Below are positions 18,534 to 26,373 of a stretch of 64,000 bases of DNA, piece by piece. The notes under the pieces were generated by a model. That model saw only the letters and a program-made list of their open reading frames with translations. It did not search any database and was not told the origin of the DNA. The stretch covers positions 18,726-82,725 of the forward strand of contig NZ_JNYZ01000040.1 in assembly GCF_000717335.1 (NCBI RefSeq), written 5' to 3'. The position numbers and the translations under genes were made by a program. The DNA comes from Amycolatopsis jejuensis (GTDB lineage Bacteria; Actinomycetota; Actinomycetes; Mycobacteriales; Pseudonocardiaceae). Position 1 is the stretch's first letter; every line of letters begins with the position of its first letter.

Positions 18534-19697
18534 GTGCCCGTCGCGTTGCTCGCACTCGCCGTCGGCGCCTTCGGCATCGGCACCACCGAGTTCGTGATGA
18601 TGGGTGTGCTGCCCCAGACCGCCGCGGACTTCCACCTCGACATCCCGTCCGCCGGCTACTTCATCTCCGCGTACGCACTCGGCGTCGTGATCGGTGCCCC
18701 GCTGCTCACCGCGCTGGCCGTGCGGCTGCCCCGCAAAACCATGCTGATGGCGATGATGGGCCTGTTCACGGTGGGCAACGCGCTGTTCGCGCTGTCGCCC
18801 AACCAGGACTTCGGCATCGTGTTCAGGTTCCTCGCCGGGCTGCCGCACGGTGCGTTCTTCGGCGCGGGCGCGGTGGTTGCGTCGAGCCTCGTGCAGCCGG
18901 GTCAGCGCGCGAAGGCTGTGTCGATGATGTTCATGGGGCTGACGCTGGCGAACGTCGTCGGCGTACCGCTCGGCACCCTGCTCGGCCAGCAGGTCGGCTG
19001 GCGCGCGACGTTCGGCGTGGTCGCGCTGATCGGGCTGGTTGCGATCGCGGCCATCATGAAGCTGGTACCGCATCAGGGACGTCCGGCCGAACCGTCGCTG
19101 CGTGGCGAGCTGAGCGCATTCCGGCGGCCGCAGGTGTGGCTGGCGCTGGCGATCGTGGTGTTCGGTCTCGGCGGTGTTTTCGCCTGCCTGTCCTACATCG
19201 CGCCGATGCTGACCGATGTCGCCGGGTACTCGCCGGCCAACGTCACCGTGCTGCTTTCCCTTGCCGGAGTGGGCATGACGATCGGCAACTACCTCGGCGG
19301 ACGGCTCGCCGACAAGGCGCTCATGCCGAGCCTGTACGTCGCGTTGCTCGCGCTGGCCACCGTGCTCGCGATCTTCACCGTCACCGCGCAGGGCAAGGTC
19401 GGCGCGGCGGTCACGATCTTCTTCGTCGGTGTCGCGGGCTTCATGATCGGCCCGATGATGCAGGCGCGGATCATGGAAAAGGCAGGCGGTACGCCGTCGT
19501 TGGTGTCGGCGGCGGTGCAGTCGGCGTTCAACATCGCCAACTCGATCGGCGCGTACCTCGGCGGCCTGGTCATCGCTGGCGGGCTCGGCCTGCTGGCGCC
19601 GAACTGGGTCGGCGCGCTGCTGGCTGTGCTCGGGGTGTCGATCGCGGCGGTGTCCGGGCTGCTCGACCGGCGTGAGGCGCTGGCGCTGGCTTCGTGA
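18534..19697 (+). CDS. MFS transporter (Cmx/AraJ-like efflux permease)
   Basis: A 387-residue 12-helix transporter. The first helix carries the subgroup signature LAVGAFGIGTTEFVMMGVLPQ found in chloramphenicol and arabinose efflux proteins. It also has LPRKTMLMAMMGLFTVGNALFALS and AGLPHGAFFGAGAVVASSLV, which matches the antiporter motif around helix 5. The GTG start is preceded by AAGGAAGGAGA. It is a second efflux pump close to the ArsR/MFS pair but separated by a terminator, so it is probably expressed independently. The substrate is unknown. Confidence 0.93.
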   Translation: MPVALLALAVGAFGIGTTEFVMMGVLPQTAADFHLDIPSAGYFISAYALGVVIGAPLLTALAVRLPRKTMLMAMMGLFTVGNALFALSPNQDFGIVFRFLAGLPHGAFFGAGAVVASSLVQPGQRAKAVSMMFMGLTLANVVGVPLGTLLGQQVGWRATFGVVALIGLVAIAAIMKLVPHQGRPAEPSLRGELSAFRRPQVWLALAIVVFGLGGVFACLSYIAPMLTDVAGYSPANVTVLLSLAGVGMTIGNYLGGRLADKALMPSLYVALLALATVLAIFTVTAQGKVGAAVTIFFVGVAGFMIGPMMQARIMEKAGGTPSLVSAAVQSAFNIANSIGAYLGGLVIAGGLGLLAPNWVGALLAVLGVSIAAVSGLLDRREALALAS

Positions 19698-19703
19698 GGA
19701 CGG

Positions 19704-20006
19704 TCAGGACGAAGTGTCGAAGGGGCCGCCCACGATGGTGAGGGCGATGTAGAGGACTGCGGCGCACAACGCGGCGTACGTCGCTACGTCGACCGCCTTA
19801 CCGCGAATCGCGAGCAGCCCCGCCTTCTCCTCCGGAAGCAATGCGCGCAACGCTCCAGCCACGAAGAGGGCAACGCCGACCAGTACGGCTCCTTCGCGCC
19901 AGTGGTACTGCAACGCGCGCACTACGGCGCCCGCAAGCAGCAGCAGTACCACCGCAAATGGCACATGGACGAGCCACGGACGGTCGCCGCGCTCTCGCAT
20001 CGCCAT
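19704..20006 (-). CDS. DUF3017 membrane protein
   Basis: A 100-residue protein with three hydrophobic segments: LVHVPFAVVLLLLAGAVV, GAVLVGVALFVAGALRALL and TYAALCAAVLYIALTIVG. It has a basic start and conserved LLPEEKAGLLAIRGKAVD between helices 2 and 3. This is the actinobacterial DUF3017 family, typically encoded right after folD, as here. The start overlaps the folD stop by one base, so translation is coupled. The function is unknown. Confidence 0.9.
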   Translation of the reverse strand: MAMRERGDRPWLVHVPFAVVLLLLAGAVVRALQYHWREGAVLVGVALFVAGALRALLPEEKAGLLAIRGKAVDVATYAALCAAVLYIALTIVGGPFDTSS

Positions 20007-20869
20007 CAGCGCGCAGCCGCGCGTTCCGCGGCCTCGACCACGTTGCTGACCAGCATCGCCCGCGTCATCGGCCCGACGCCGCCGGGGTTCGGCGACAGCC
20101 AGCCGGCCACCTCGGCGACCGCTGGGTCGACGTCGCCGGTGAGCTTGCCGTCGACGTGCGAGACGCCGACGTCCAGCACTGCCGCGCCGGGCTGCACCAT
20201 GTCCGGTTTGATGATCCCGGGGACCCCGGCCGCGGCGATGACGATGTCCGCGCGACGGACCTCGGCGGCCAGGTCACGCGTCCCGGTGTGACAGAGCGTG
20301 ACGGTGGCATTTTCGCTACGCCGCGTGAGCAACAGACCGAGCGTCCGCCCAACGGTGATCCCCCGGCCGACCACGGTGACGCGGGCGCCGTTCAGCTCGA
20401 CGCCGTGGCGCTTGAGCAGCACGATGATCCCGTACGGCGTGCACGGCAGCGCGCCTTGGCGGCCGAGGACGAGCCTTCCGAGGCTGACCGGGGCGAGGCC
20501 GTCGGCGTCCTTCTCCGGGTCGATGCGCTCGAGGACGCGGTTGGCGTCGAGGTGTTTGGGCAGGGGCAACTGGACGAGGTAGCCGTGGCAGGACGGGTCG
20601 GCGTTGAGATCGTCGACGACGGCTTCGAGCTTCTCCTGGGAGATATCCGCAGGCAGATCGCGGCGGATCGAGTTGACGCCGATCTTCGCGCTGTCCGCGT
20701 GCTTCATCTTCACGTAGGAGTGGGAACCGGGGTCGTCGCCGACCAGCACCGTGCCCAGCCCGGGCACGATCCCCTGCTCGGCCAACTTCTCCACCCGCGG
20801 GCGCAGCTCCGCGAAAATGGCGTCCTTCGTGGCCTTGCCGTCCAGAATCTTCGCCGTCACGTGAGTCAT
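20006..20869 (-). CDS. folD: Bifunctional methylene-THF dehydrogenase/methenyl-THF cyclohydrolase
   Basis: A 287-residue one-carbon enzyme interconverting 5,10-methylene- and 10-formyl-tetrahydrofolate with NADP+. Visible motifs are [21 protein letters not shown] with the catalytic Tyr and Lys, [13 protein letters not shown], and the NADP-binding [18 protein letters not shown]. Near the C-terminus is the folate-site stretch [13 protein letters not shown]. Length is normal. It is cotranscribed with the downstream DUF3017 gene, and supplies formyl-THF for the purine enzymes encoded elsewhere in the window. Confidence 0.97.
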   Translation of the reverse strand: MTHVTAKILDGKATKDAIFAELRPRVEKLAEQGIVPGLGTVLVGDDPGSHSYVKMKHADSAKIGVNSIRRDLPADISQEKLEAVVDDLNADPSCHGYLVQLPLPKHLDANRVLERIDPEKDADGLAPVSLGRLVLGRQGALPCTPYGIIVLLKRHGVELNGARVTVVGRGITVGRTLGLLLTRRSENATVTLCHTGTRDLAAEVRRADIVIAAAGVPGIIKPDMVQPGAAVLDVGVSHVDGKLTGDVDPAVAEVAGWLSPNPGGVGPMTRAMLVSNVVEAAERAAAR

Positions 20870-21125
20870 TCTCGCAGAGCCGCCGTGCGGTGCCGGGCAG
20901 GAGTGGGCCCGGCACGCTGCGTACCGGCGACACCACCCGATCGGCCCGCGCGTCGTACCGGGCGCTGGCGGCCGCCGGACGTAAACTCGGCGTGCTCCAC
21001 CGCATCACCCACCCGGGCGTGTGACCCGTCCCATATCGCGTCCGTCGAGGTCAGCGGGTATGTCCGCTTGTCCGAGGGTGGCAAAAGACCTATGCGGGGT
21101 GCGTTCGCGCGCGCGAGCAGTCAAA

Positions 21126-24100
21126 ATGTTCCCTGTGGCACAACCGACGACGCAGCTGAACGCGACCGAGCAGGACACCCTGGTCAAGCAGATCGGACTG
21201 GCCCTGCTCCGCGCAGCCCCACGCGACTGGCGCAAGGTCACCGCGGAGTACCGCGCCGTCGGCAGGTACCACGAGCTGATCGGCGAGATCGGGCTGGAGG
21301 ACGGGTCCACCCAGGAGTGGGTGGCCACGCACGACATCGCGACCCTGTTCGGCAGGCTCCGCGCCGGGATGTACCGCGACGGCCGCGGCACCTGGTTCAA
21401 CGCGCGGTACCAGCTCGACCACCCGTCCAGCTACAACCTCGAGTACAACCGCGACGAGCCGCAGTGGCACCTCGCGCCGCCGCCCCAGGCGTACTCCGAC
21501 GAGCTGCGGATGTTCCCGCGCACCGAGGAGAACGTGCCGGAGTGGCTGATCCGCCGGATGTCCGGCCTGGGCCCGGAACAACCCGGCCCGCACTTCCGCA
21601 TCGCCCGGATCTTCGACACGATCGGCCCGGCGGGCCGTCCGGTGATCAACCGCCCCGACCTGGACGTCGACGAGCAGGACAACCTGCTCGACTACCTGGA
21701 CCACGCCCCGGTGGTGGTCCAGGACCGCGGGTACGACATCGACCGCCTCGCCCAGACCCCGGAGGCAACCGTCCCGGTGGCCTTCCACAGCGACGGCCAC
21801 TGGATCTGGCCGGCGGCGGTCAACTTCTACCTCCGCACGTATGGGGTGTCCCCGGAAGCCGACCTGATCGAGCACATCCGGGCGAACGCATTCCAGCTCC
21901 CCCAGGTGGACGACCTGACGCTGCAGGGGGCGGCGGCGTATCTCACGCGGGGGAACCAGCCTCCTCAGCAACGTCCTGGCCCTGGTGGGGCTGGGGGTTC
22001 TGGTGGTCCTGGGGGTCTTGGGGGTCTTGGGGGTCCCGGTGCTACTGGGGGACCTGGCGGGGCTGGTGGTCCTGGCGCTGGCGGTCCTGGCGCTGGCGGT
22101 CCTGGTTCAGCTGGGGGCCTTGGTGCAGCTGGGGGTCCCGGTGCGGCCGGTGGTCCAGGTGGGGCCGGGGGCCCTGGTTCTGCTGGTGGTCCTGGCGGAG
22201 CTGGTGGTCCTGGTTCAGCTGGCGGGCCCGGCGCGGGCGGGGGTTCTGGTCCAGCCGACGGGCCTGGTGCGGCCGGTGGTCTTGGGGCCGGTGCTCTTGG
22301 CGCTGGGGGTCCAGGCGCGGCCGGTGGTCCTGGTGGAGCTGCCGGTTTCGGTGGACCGGGCAGGCCAGGTACGGCTGCCGGTCCTGGCGGATCCGACAGC
22401 CCGAATGGCGCTGGTGGCCCCGGCAGCCCGGCCGGTGCCGGCGGCTTGGGCGGGTCAGGCCGTCCGGCTGGCCCGGAGGGCCCAAGCAGGTTCGGCGGCC
22501 CGGGCGGACCCGGCGCCAACGGACCGCTCGACCCGGACGGCCCCGGTCAGCAAGGCGCCAGGCCCGGGCCACCGGGCGGCGCCGCTTCACCGGGAGGCCC
22601 CGGATTCGCCGGAGTGCCAGGCGCCCCGGGTCCAGTCGGCGGCCCCGGCCCGGCAAGCAGGCAGAACTCGGAAGACTCTGACTCCCCGGACGTCGCGGAT
22701 TTCTCCGACGCCCCAGGTTCCGCAGGTCGCCCAGACACGCCGGGCTTCGCCGATGCCGGATCCGCAGGTCGCCCAGGCACGCAGGCCGGGGCAGGTTTCG
22801 CCGACGTCCCAGGTTCACCGGGCTTTGCCAACGCCGGATCCGCAGGTCGCCCAGGCTCGCACGGCGGGCAGGATTTCGCCGACACCCCAGGCTCCGCAGC
22901 TCGCCCAGGCACGCCGGGCGAGACAGGCTTCACCGACACAGGCAGCCAAGGCTCGCACGGCGGGCAGGATTTCGCCGACGCCCCGGGTTCCGCAGGTGGC
23001 CCAGGCACGCAGGATGGCTCGGCTTCCTCGCAGGGCGGGTCGGCGCCGCAGGGTGGTTCGCAAGGTGCGGGCGCCGGAACGCAGGGCACGCGAGTGGCCT
23101 CCCCGGTTGCTGCGCCGGGTCGGAGTTCTGGTGGTCCCGACAGTCCGGGCGGGTCGAGTGGGCTGGGCGTCGCCGCTGCGGCCGCGGCGGGGGCAGCCGC
23201 GGTTGCGGGGTTCGCGGCTTCGCGTGGCACCAGCGATTCCGAAGCCCGCCACAGCGAGCCCGACACCCCCTACGGCCGGCCTGACCACGACACCGCTTCC
23301 CACGAGGCGGACGGGATCGTCGGCGAGAACGGCCTCATCGGCGCCGACGGGCCCGCAAACTCCCGTCCCGACGAAGCCGCCATCCCGAACCGCCACGCCG
23401 CCGCTCCGGAAACCGGCCAGCAGGAGGGTCGGCGCGCCGAGCAAGAGGGTGGCCGGAGGAGGGCGCAGCCGGACGTCGAGGACGAAGACGCACGTCTGAC
23501 CGCCGAGCAGGAACCCGGCCGACGGAGCACCGAAGGCGGACGTCGAGCGGCGGAGCCCGAAGGCGCCCTCCACAGCGAAGACGCGCTCCGCACCCCGGAC
23601 GACGACCGTGCCGACCTCGGCGGCGGCCACCGAATCGCCGAATCGGCAAACGCCTCTCTCGACACTGAGCTGGACAACAGCCACGGCGAGCCGGAACCCA
23701 GGCAGGCAACCGGTAGCCCGGCCGAATTCGACAACGACCACGCCGGACTCGAAGACGACAGCCAGGATGCGGAATTCGACCCCGACGGACGTAACGCCGG
23801 ACTCGAAGCAAGCAGCGACCTCGAAGCAAGCAGCGAGAACGCCGAAACCGGCCGACGAAACGCCGCTGTCGAAGGCGAACGTGCAGAACCGGAAACCGAC
23901 CCCCGCGGCGAGGACAGCGAGCGAAGGGGCATGGACGCCACCCGCCCCAATGTCGATGCTGACCGCCAGCCCGCCACCGAGGAGGGCAGTCACGCCGGAG
24001 CAGCCGCAGCGGGCGTAGCGGCAGCGGGTCTGGCTGCAGCCGGTCTCGCGGCGACCCGGAGCCGCGACGACGCCGGGGAAACCGAAGGACGTCACGGGCT

Positions 24101-25544
24101 CACCGAGGACACGCAAGAACCGCCATTCGAGCAGGACTTCGACGCGTCCTACCACGACAGCCAGGACAGCTACGACAGCCACGACTACGCCGGCGACGAG
24201 GACCACACCCAGGAGCACCACGACTTCGTCCCGAGCCGCAACGGCACCGGTCCGGCGAACGCGGCGGACGACGACGAGGACCACACCGCCCCGTACGAGC
24301 CCGTCGACGCCGGGCACGAGGAGCCGGTGCTCTTCACCCACGGCAACGAACCGGCCCGCGAAGACGAGCTGTTCACCCACTCGGACCGGGACGACTACGA
24401 GGACGAATCCGACTACGACCCGGGCCCGCCCACCGCGATGATCATGCCCGGCTCCGAGGTGCCCGGTGCGCTGCCGGTACCGGAGATGCCGGTGGCGCCG
24501 TCGGGTGGACGGCGGAAGCTGCGGGAACGTCCGGCCGAACCGGCGCGGCACCCCGAGCCAGCGTTGGCCGACCTGCAGGCGAGGCTCGACGAGCTGGACG
24601 TGCCCGAAGCCGCGTACCGGCTCGGCGGACCGGCTGAGCGCGGGTGGAGCGTCGAGGAGGTGGACGAGGGCTGGCGCGTCGGCTGGTACGACGGCGAGCT
24701 GATCAACCCGGCGGTGTTCGGCGACGCGGAGGACGCCGCGGCGTTCATGCTCGGGAAGGTGCTGATGTACCCGGACGGGTACGTCGCGGCCGAGCCCGCG
24801 CCCCCGGCTCCCGCCGACCCGGTCGCCGACGCACCGAAGCCGCCGGTGATGGCGACGCTGTCGCCGGAGGTCGCCACGGGTTCGTTCCCGGTGCGGCCAC
24901 GGGAGAACGTGCCGCCGCAGGAGCAGACCGCGTTCACCCCGGCCGACCAGCTGCTGGCCGACGACGAGCCCCCGGTACGGCAGCCGCCTCCGCCGCCCAC
25001 GCAGATCGCGGCTCCGGTCAGCGCACCGCCGACGCAGGTCACGCCGCCGGTCGGGGCGCCTCCGATGGCGCCGCCGGTCGGTCCGCCGCCGACCCAGATC
25101 GCGCCGGCCGTCGGTGCCCCGCCGCGGCGGGAGCCTCCGGTGCGTCGCGAGGAACCGGTGCGTGCCAACGGATCCGGTGGCGGCAGCGGCCAGTGGCCGA
25201 TCTCGCCGCTGGCCGGGGAACCGCCGCTCACCCTGTTCCGCGGCAAGGAACTGCGCGAGCTGCCCGCGGGCAGTGAGCTGGACCGGTTCGGCGGCCCGAA
25301 CGGCAACCTGACCTACGCGGCGGGCACCCCGTTCGAGGAACGCTCACTGGTGCCGGAGTGGGTCAACCGGCCCTATCACGTGTACCGGGTGCAGCGTCCG
25401 CTGGAAACCCTTGCCGGAGTGGCGATCCCGTGGTTCAACCAGCCCGGCGGCGGATCGGCGTACCTGCTGCCCGCCAGCATCGACGAGCTCCTCGCCGAGG
25501 GTGACCTGATCGAACTCGACCCGGGCGAACCGCCGATCGACTGA
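21126..25544 (+). CDS. Giant polymorphic-toxin-like protein with C-terminal TNT NAD glycohydrolase domain
   Basis: A protein of 1472 residues. Residues 1-280 are a folded N-terminal region whose first 110 residues (LALLRAAPRDWRKVTAEYRAVGRYHEL) resemble the YezG-like fold. About 285-510 is a collagen-like Gly-X-Y/GPGG linker. About 520-1150 is acidic, disordered, Ala-rich sequence. About 1155-1215 is a small conserved module (GWRVGWYDGELINPAVFGDAEDAAAFMLGKVL). A Pro-rich spacer leads to the TNT domain at about 1358-1472 (ELDRFGGPNGNLTYAAGTPFEERSL in pieces, YHVYRV, IPWFNQPGGGSAYLLP). TNT domains hydrolyse NAD. Where I recall a conserved GGGxQ, this protein has GGGSA. No signal peptide and no adjacent immunity gene are visible. 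Confidence 0.8.
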   Translation: MFPVAQPTTQLNATEQDTLVKQIGLALLRAAPRDWRKVTAEYRAVGRYHELIGEIGLEDGSTQEWVATHDIATLFGRLRAGMYRDGRGTWFNARYQLDHPSSYNLEYNRDEPQWHLAPPPQAYSDELRMFPRTEENVPEWLIRRMSGLGPEQPGPHFRIARIFDTIGPAGRPVINRPDLDVDEQDNLLDYLDHAPVVVQDRGYDIDRLAQTPEATVPVAFHSDGHWIWPAAVNFYLRTYGVSPEADLIEHIRANAFQLPQVDDLTLQGAAAYLTRGNQPPQQRPGPGGAGGSGGPGGLGGLGGPGATGGPGGAGGPGAGGPGAGGPGSAGGLGAAGGPGAAGGPGGAGGPGSAGGPGGAGGPGSAGGPGAGGGSGPADGPGAAGGLGAGALGAGGPGAAGGPGGAAGFGGPGRPGTAAGPGGSDSPNGAGGPGSPAGAGGLGGSGRPAGPEGPSRFGGPGGPGANGPLDPDGPGQQGARPGPPGGAASPGGPGFAGVPGAPGPVGGPGPASRQNSEDSDSPDVADFSDAPGSAGRPDTPGFADAGSAGRPGTQAGAGFADVPGSPGFANAGSAGRPGSHGGQDFADTPGSAARPGTPGETGFTDTGSQGSHGGQDFADAPGSAGGPGTQDGSASSQGGSAPQGGSQGAGAGTQGTRVASPVAAPGRSSGGPDSPGGSSGLGVAAAAAAGAAAVAGFAASRGTSDSEARHSEPDTPYGRPDHDTASHEADGIVGENGLIGADGPANSRPDEAAIPNRHAAAPETGQQEGRRAEQEGGRRRAQPDVEDEDARLTAEQEPGRRSTEGGRRAAEPEGALHSEDALRTPDDDRADLGGGHRIAESANASLDTELDNSHGEPEPRQATGSPAEFDNDHAGLEDDSQDAEFDPDGRNAGLEASSDLEASSENAETGRRNAAVEGERAEPETDPRGEDSERRGMDATRPNVDADRQPATEEGSHAGAAAAGVAAAGLAAAGLAATRSRDDAGETEGRHGLTEDTQEPPFEQDFDASYHDSQDSYDSHDYAGDEDHTQEHHDFVPSRNGTGPANAADDDEDHTAPYEPVDAGHEEPVLFTHGNEPAREDELFTHSDRDDYEDESDYDPGPPTAMIMPGSEVPGALPVPEMPVAPSGGRRKLRERPAEPARHPEPALADLQARLDELDVPEAAYRLGGPAERGWSVEEVDEGWRVGWYDGELINPAVFGDAEDAAAFMLGKVLMYPDGYVAAEPAPPAPADPVADAPKPPVMATLSPEVATGSFPVRPRENVPPQEQTAFTPADQLLADDEPPVRQPPPPPTQIAAPVSAPPTQVTPPVGAPPMAPPVGPPPTQIAPAVGAPPRREPPVRREEPVRANGSGGGSGQWPISPLAGEPPLTLFRGKELRELPAGSELDRFGGPNGNLTYAAGTPFEERSLVPEWVNRPYHVYRVQRPLETLAGVAIPWFNQPGGGSAYLLPASIDELLAEGDLIELDPGEPPID
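21980..22660 (+). repeat. Collagen-like Gly-rich repeat region inside the TNT protein gene
   Basis: Short-period repeats of GGTCCTGG/GGGGCTGG type encode long runs of GPGG, GAGG and GXY triplets with almost no charged residues in the first half. The pattern stays in frame throughout, which supports translation and a flexible linker between the N-terminal and toxin parts. Confidence 0.85.
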
Positions 25545-25566
25545 CGCATCGGAAGGGCCTCGGAAG

Positions 25567-25597
25567 GGGGCGAGGCGGACCGGCCTCGCCCCTTTTT
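25567..25597. terminator. Terminator between the TNT gene and the pentapeptide gene
   Basis: A 10-bp GC-rich stem (25,567-25,576 with 25,583-25,592) and 6-base loop are followed by five T residues. It sits 23 bases after the TNT gene stop. Confidence 0.85.
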
Positions 25598-25682
25598 CGT
25601 GCCCGGCTCAGCTTCCGGGTACGGCCTCGCGCTCCGGGGTGGACATCGCCGGGCCGACGTTGGTCGCCGCTTCCATATCCCG

Positions 25683-25777
25683 CACCTACTTCACGACCAA
25701 GCCGTGCGCAGCCGCATACCCGATTCCAGCACCTACTTCACGACCAGGCCGTGCGCCGCGGCATACCCGACCGCCAG
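25683..25777. repeat. 47-bp tandem duplication of a gene tail
   Basis: The 3' end of the pentapeptide-repeat gene (from its stop through codons for YAAAHGLVVK) is present twice, with CACCTACTTCACGACCA beginning at 25,683 and again at 25,730. The outer copy lies beyond the stop codon and has diverged slightly. Confidence 0.85.
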
Positions 25778-26320
25778 TTCGACGTCCACATACGCACCCC
25801 GCAGGTCCGCCTGCACCAAGCCGTTCGCGTCCACCACCGCGCCGCGCAGGTCGGCACCCGGAAGTTTCGCGCCGAGGAGGCGGGCGCCGGACAGGTCGGT
25901 ACCACGGAGGTCGGAATCCGTCAGATCCGTCTCCGTCAGGTTCACTTCCCGCATTCGCAGGCCCGACAAGTCCAGTTTTCGTAGCCGTCCCCGGGCGAAC
26001 GAGGCCAGCGACAGGTCGCATTCGGTGAGCGCGATACCGGTGTATCGACAGTCCACAAAGGACGATCCCAGCAGCGAGCACGACGACCACCGGCTGTCCG
26101 CCAGCACCGCGCGGTCGAACGTGCACGAGCGGAACGCCGAGGCGTCGTGCCGTGAGCCCGCGAGGTCGACCTTGGTGAAGTCGCAGTTGTCGAACGTGCA
26201 GCCGCGGGTACGGAGGTCGCGCAGGTCCGCCTCCGTGAAGTCGCATCCCGCGAACTGGCGTTTTTCCCACCACTGGCCGGAAAGTTGCGCTTCGGAGTAG
26301 TCCTCGCCGGTCTCGGTCAC
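25733..26320 (-). CDS. Pentapeptide-repeat protein
   Basis: A 195-residue protein with a right-handed quadrilateral beta-helix fold. After a 25-residue start (MTETGEDYSEAQLSGQWWEK) it runs A(D/N)LXX-type pentapeptides almost to the end: CDFTEADLRDLRTRGCTFDN, then LSGLRMREVNLTETDLTDSDL and GTDLSGARLLGAKLPGADLRG. MfpA/Qnr relatives mimic DNA and protect gyrase from quinolones. Whether this one does is unknown. It shares a terminator with the convergent TNT gene, and its 3' end has been tandemly duplicated. Confidence 0.92.
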   Translation of the reverse strand: MTETGEDYSEAQLSGQWWEKRQFAGCDFTEADLRDLRTRGCTFDNCDFTKVDLAGSRHDASAFRSCTFDRAVLADSRWSSCSLLGSSFVDCRYTGIALTECDLSLASFARGRLRKLDLSGLRMREVNLTETDLTDSDLRGTDLSGARLLGAKLPGADLRGAVVDANGLVQADLRGAYVDVELAVGYAAAHGLVVK

Positions 26321-26373
26321 CCGGACAGGATGTCATCCGCCCCGGCACCACCTCCCCGACGGGGTCGCTTCGG

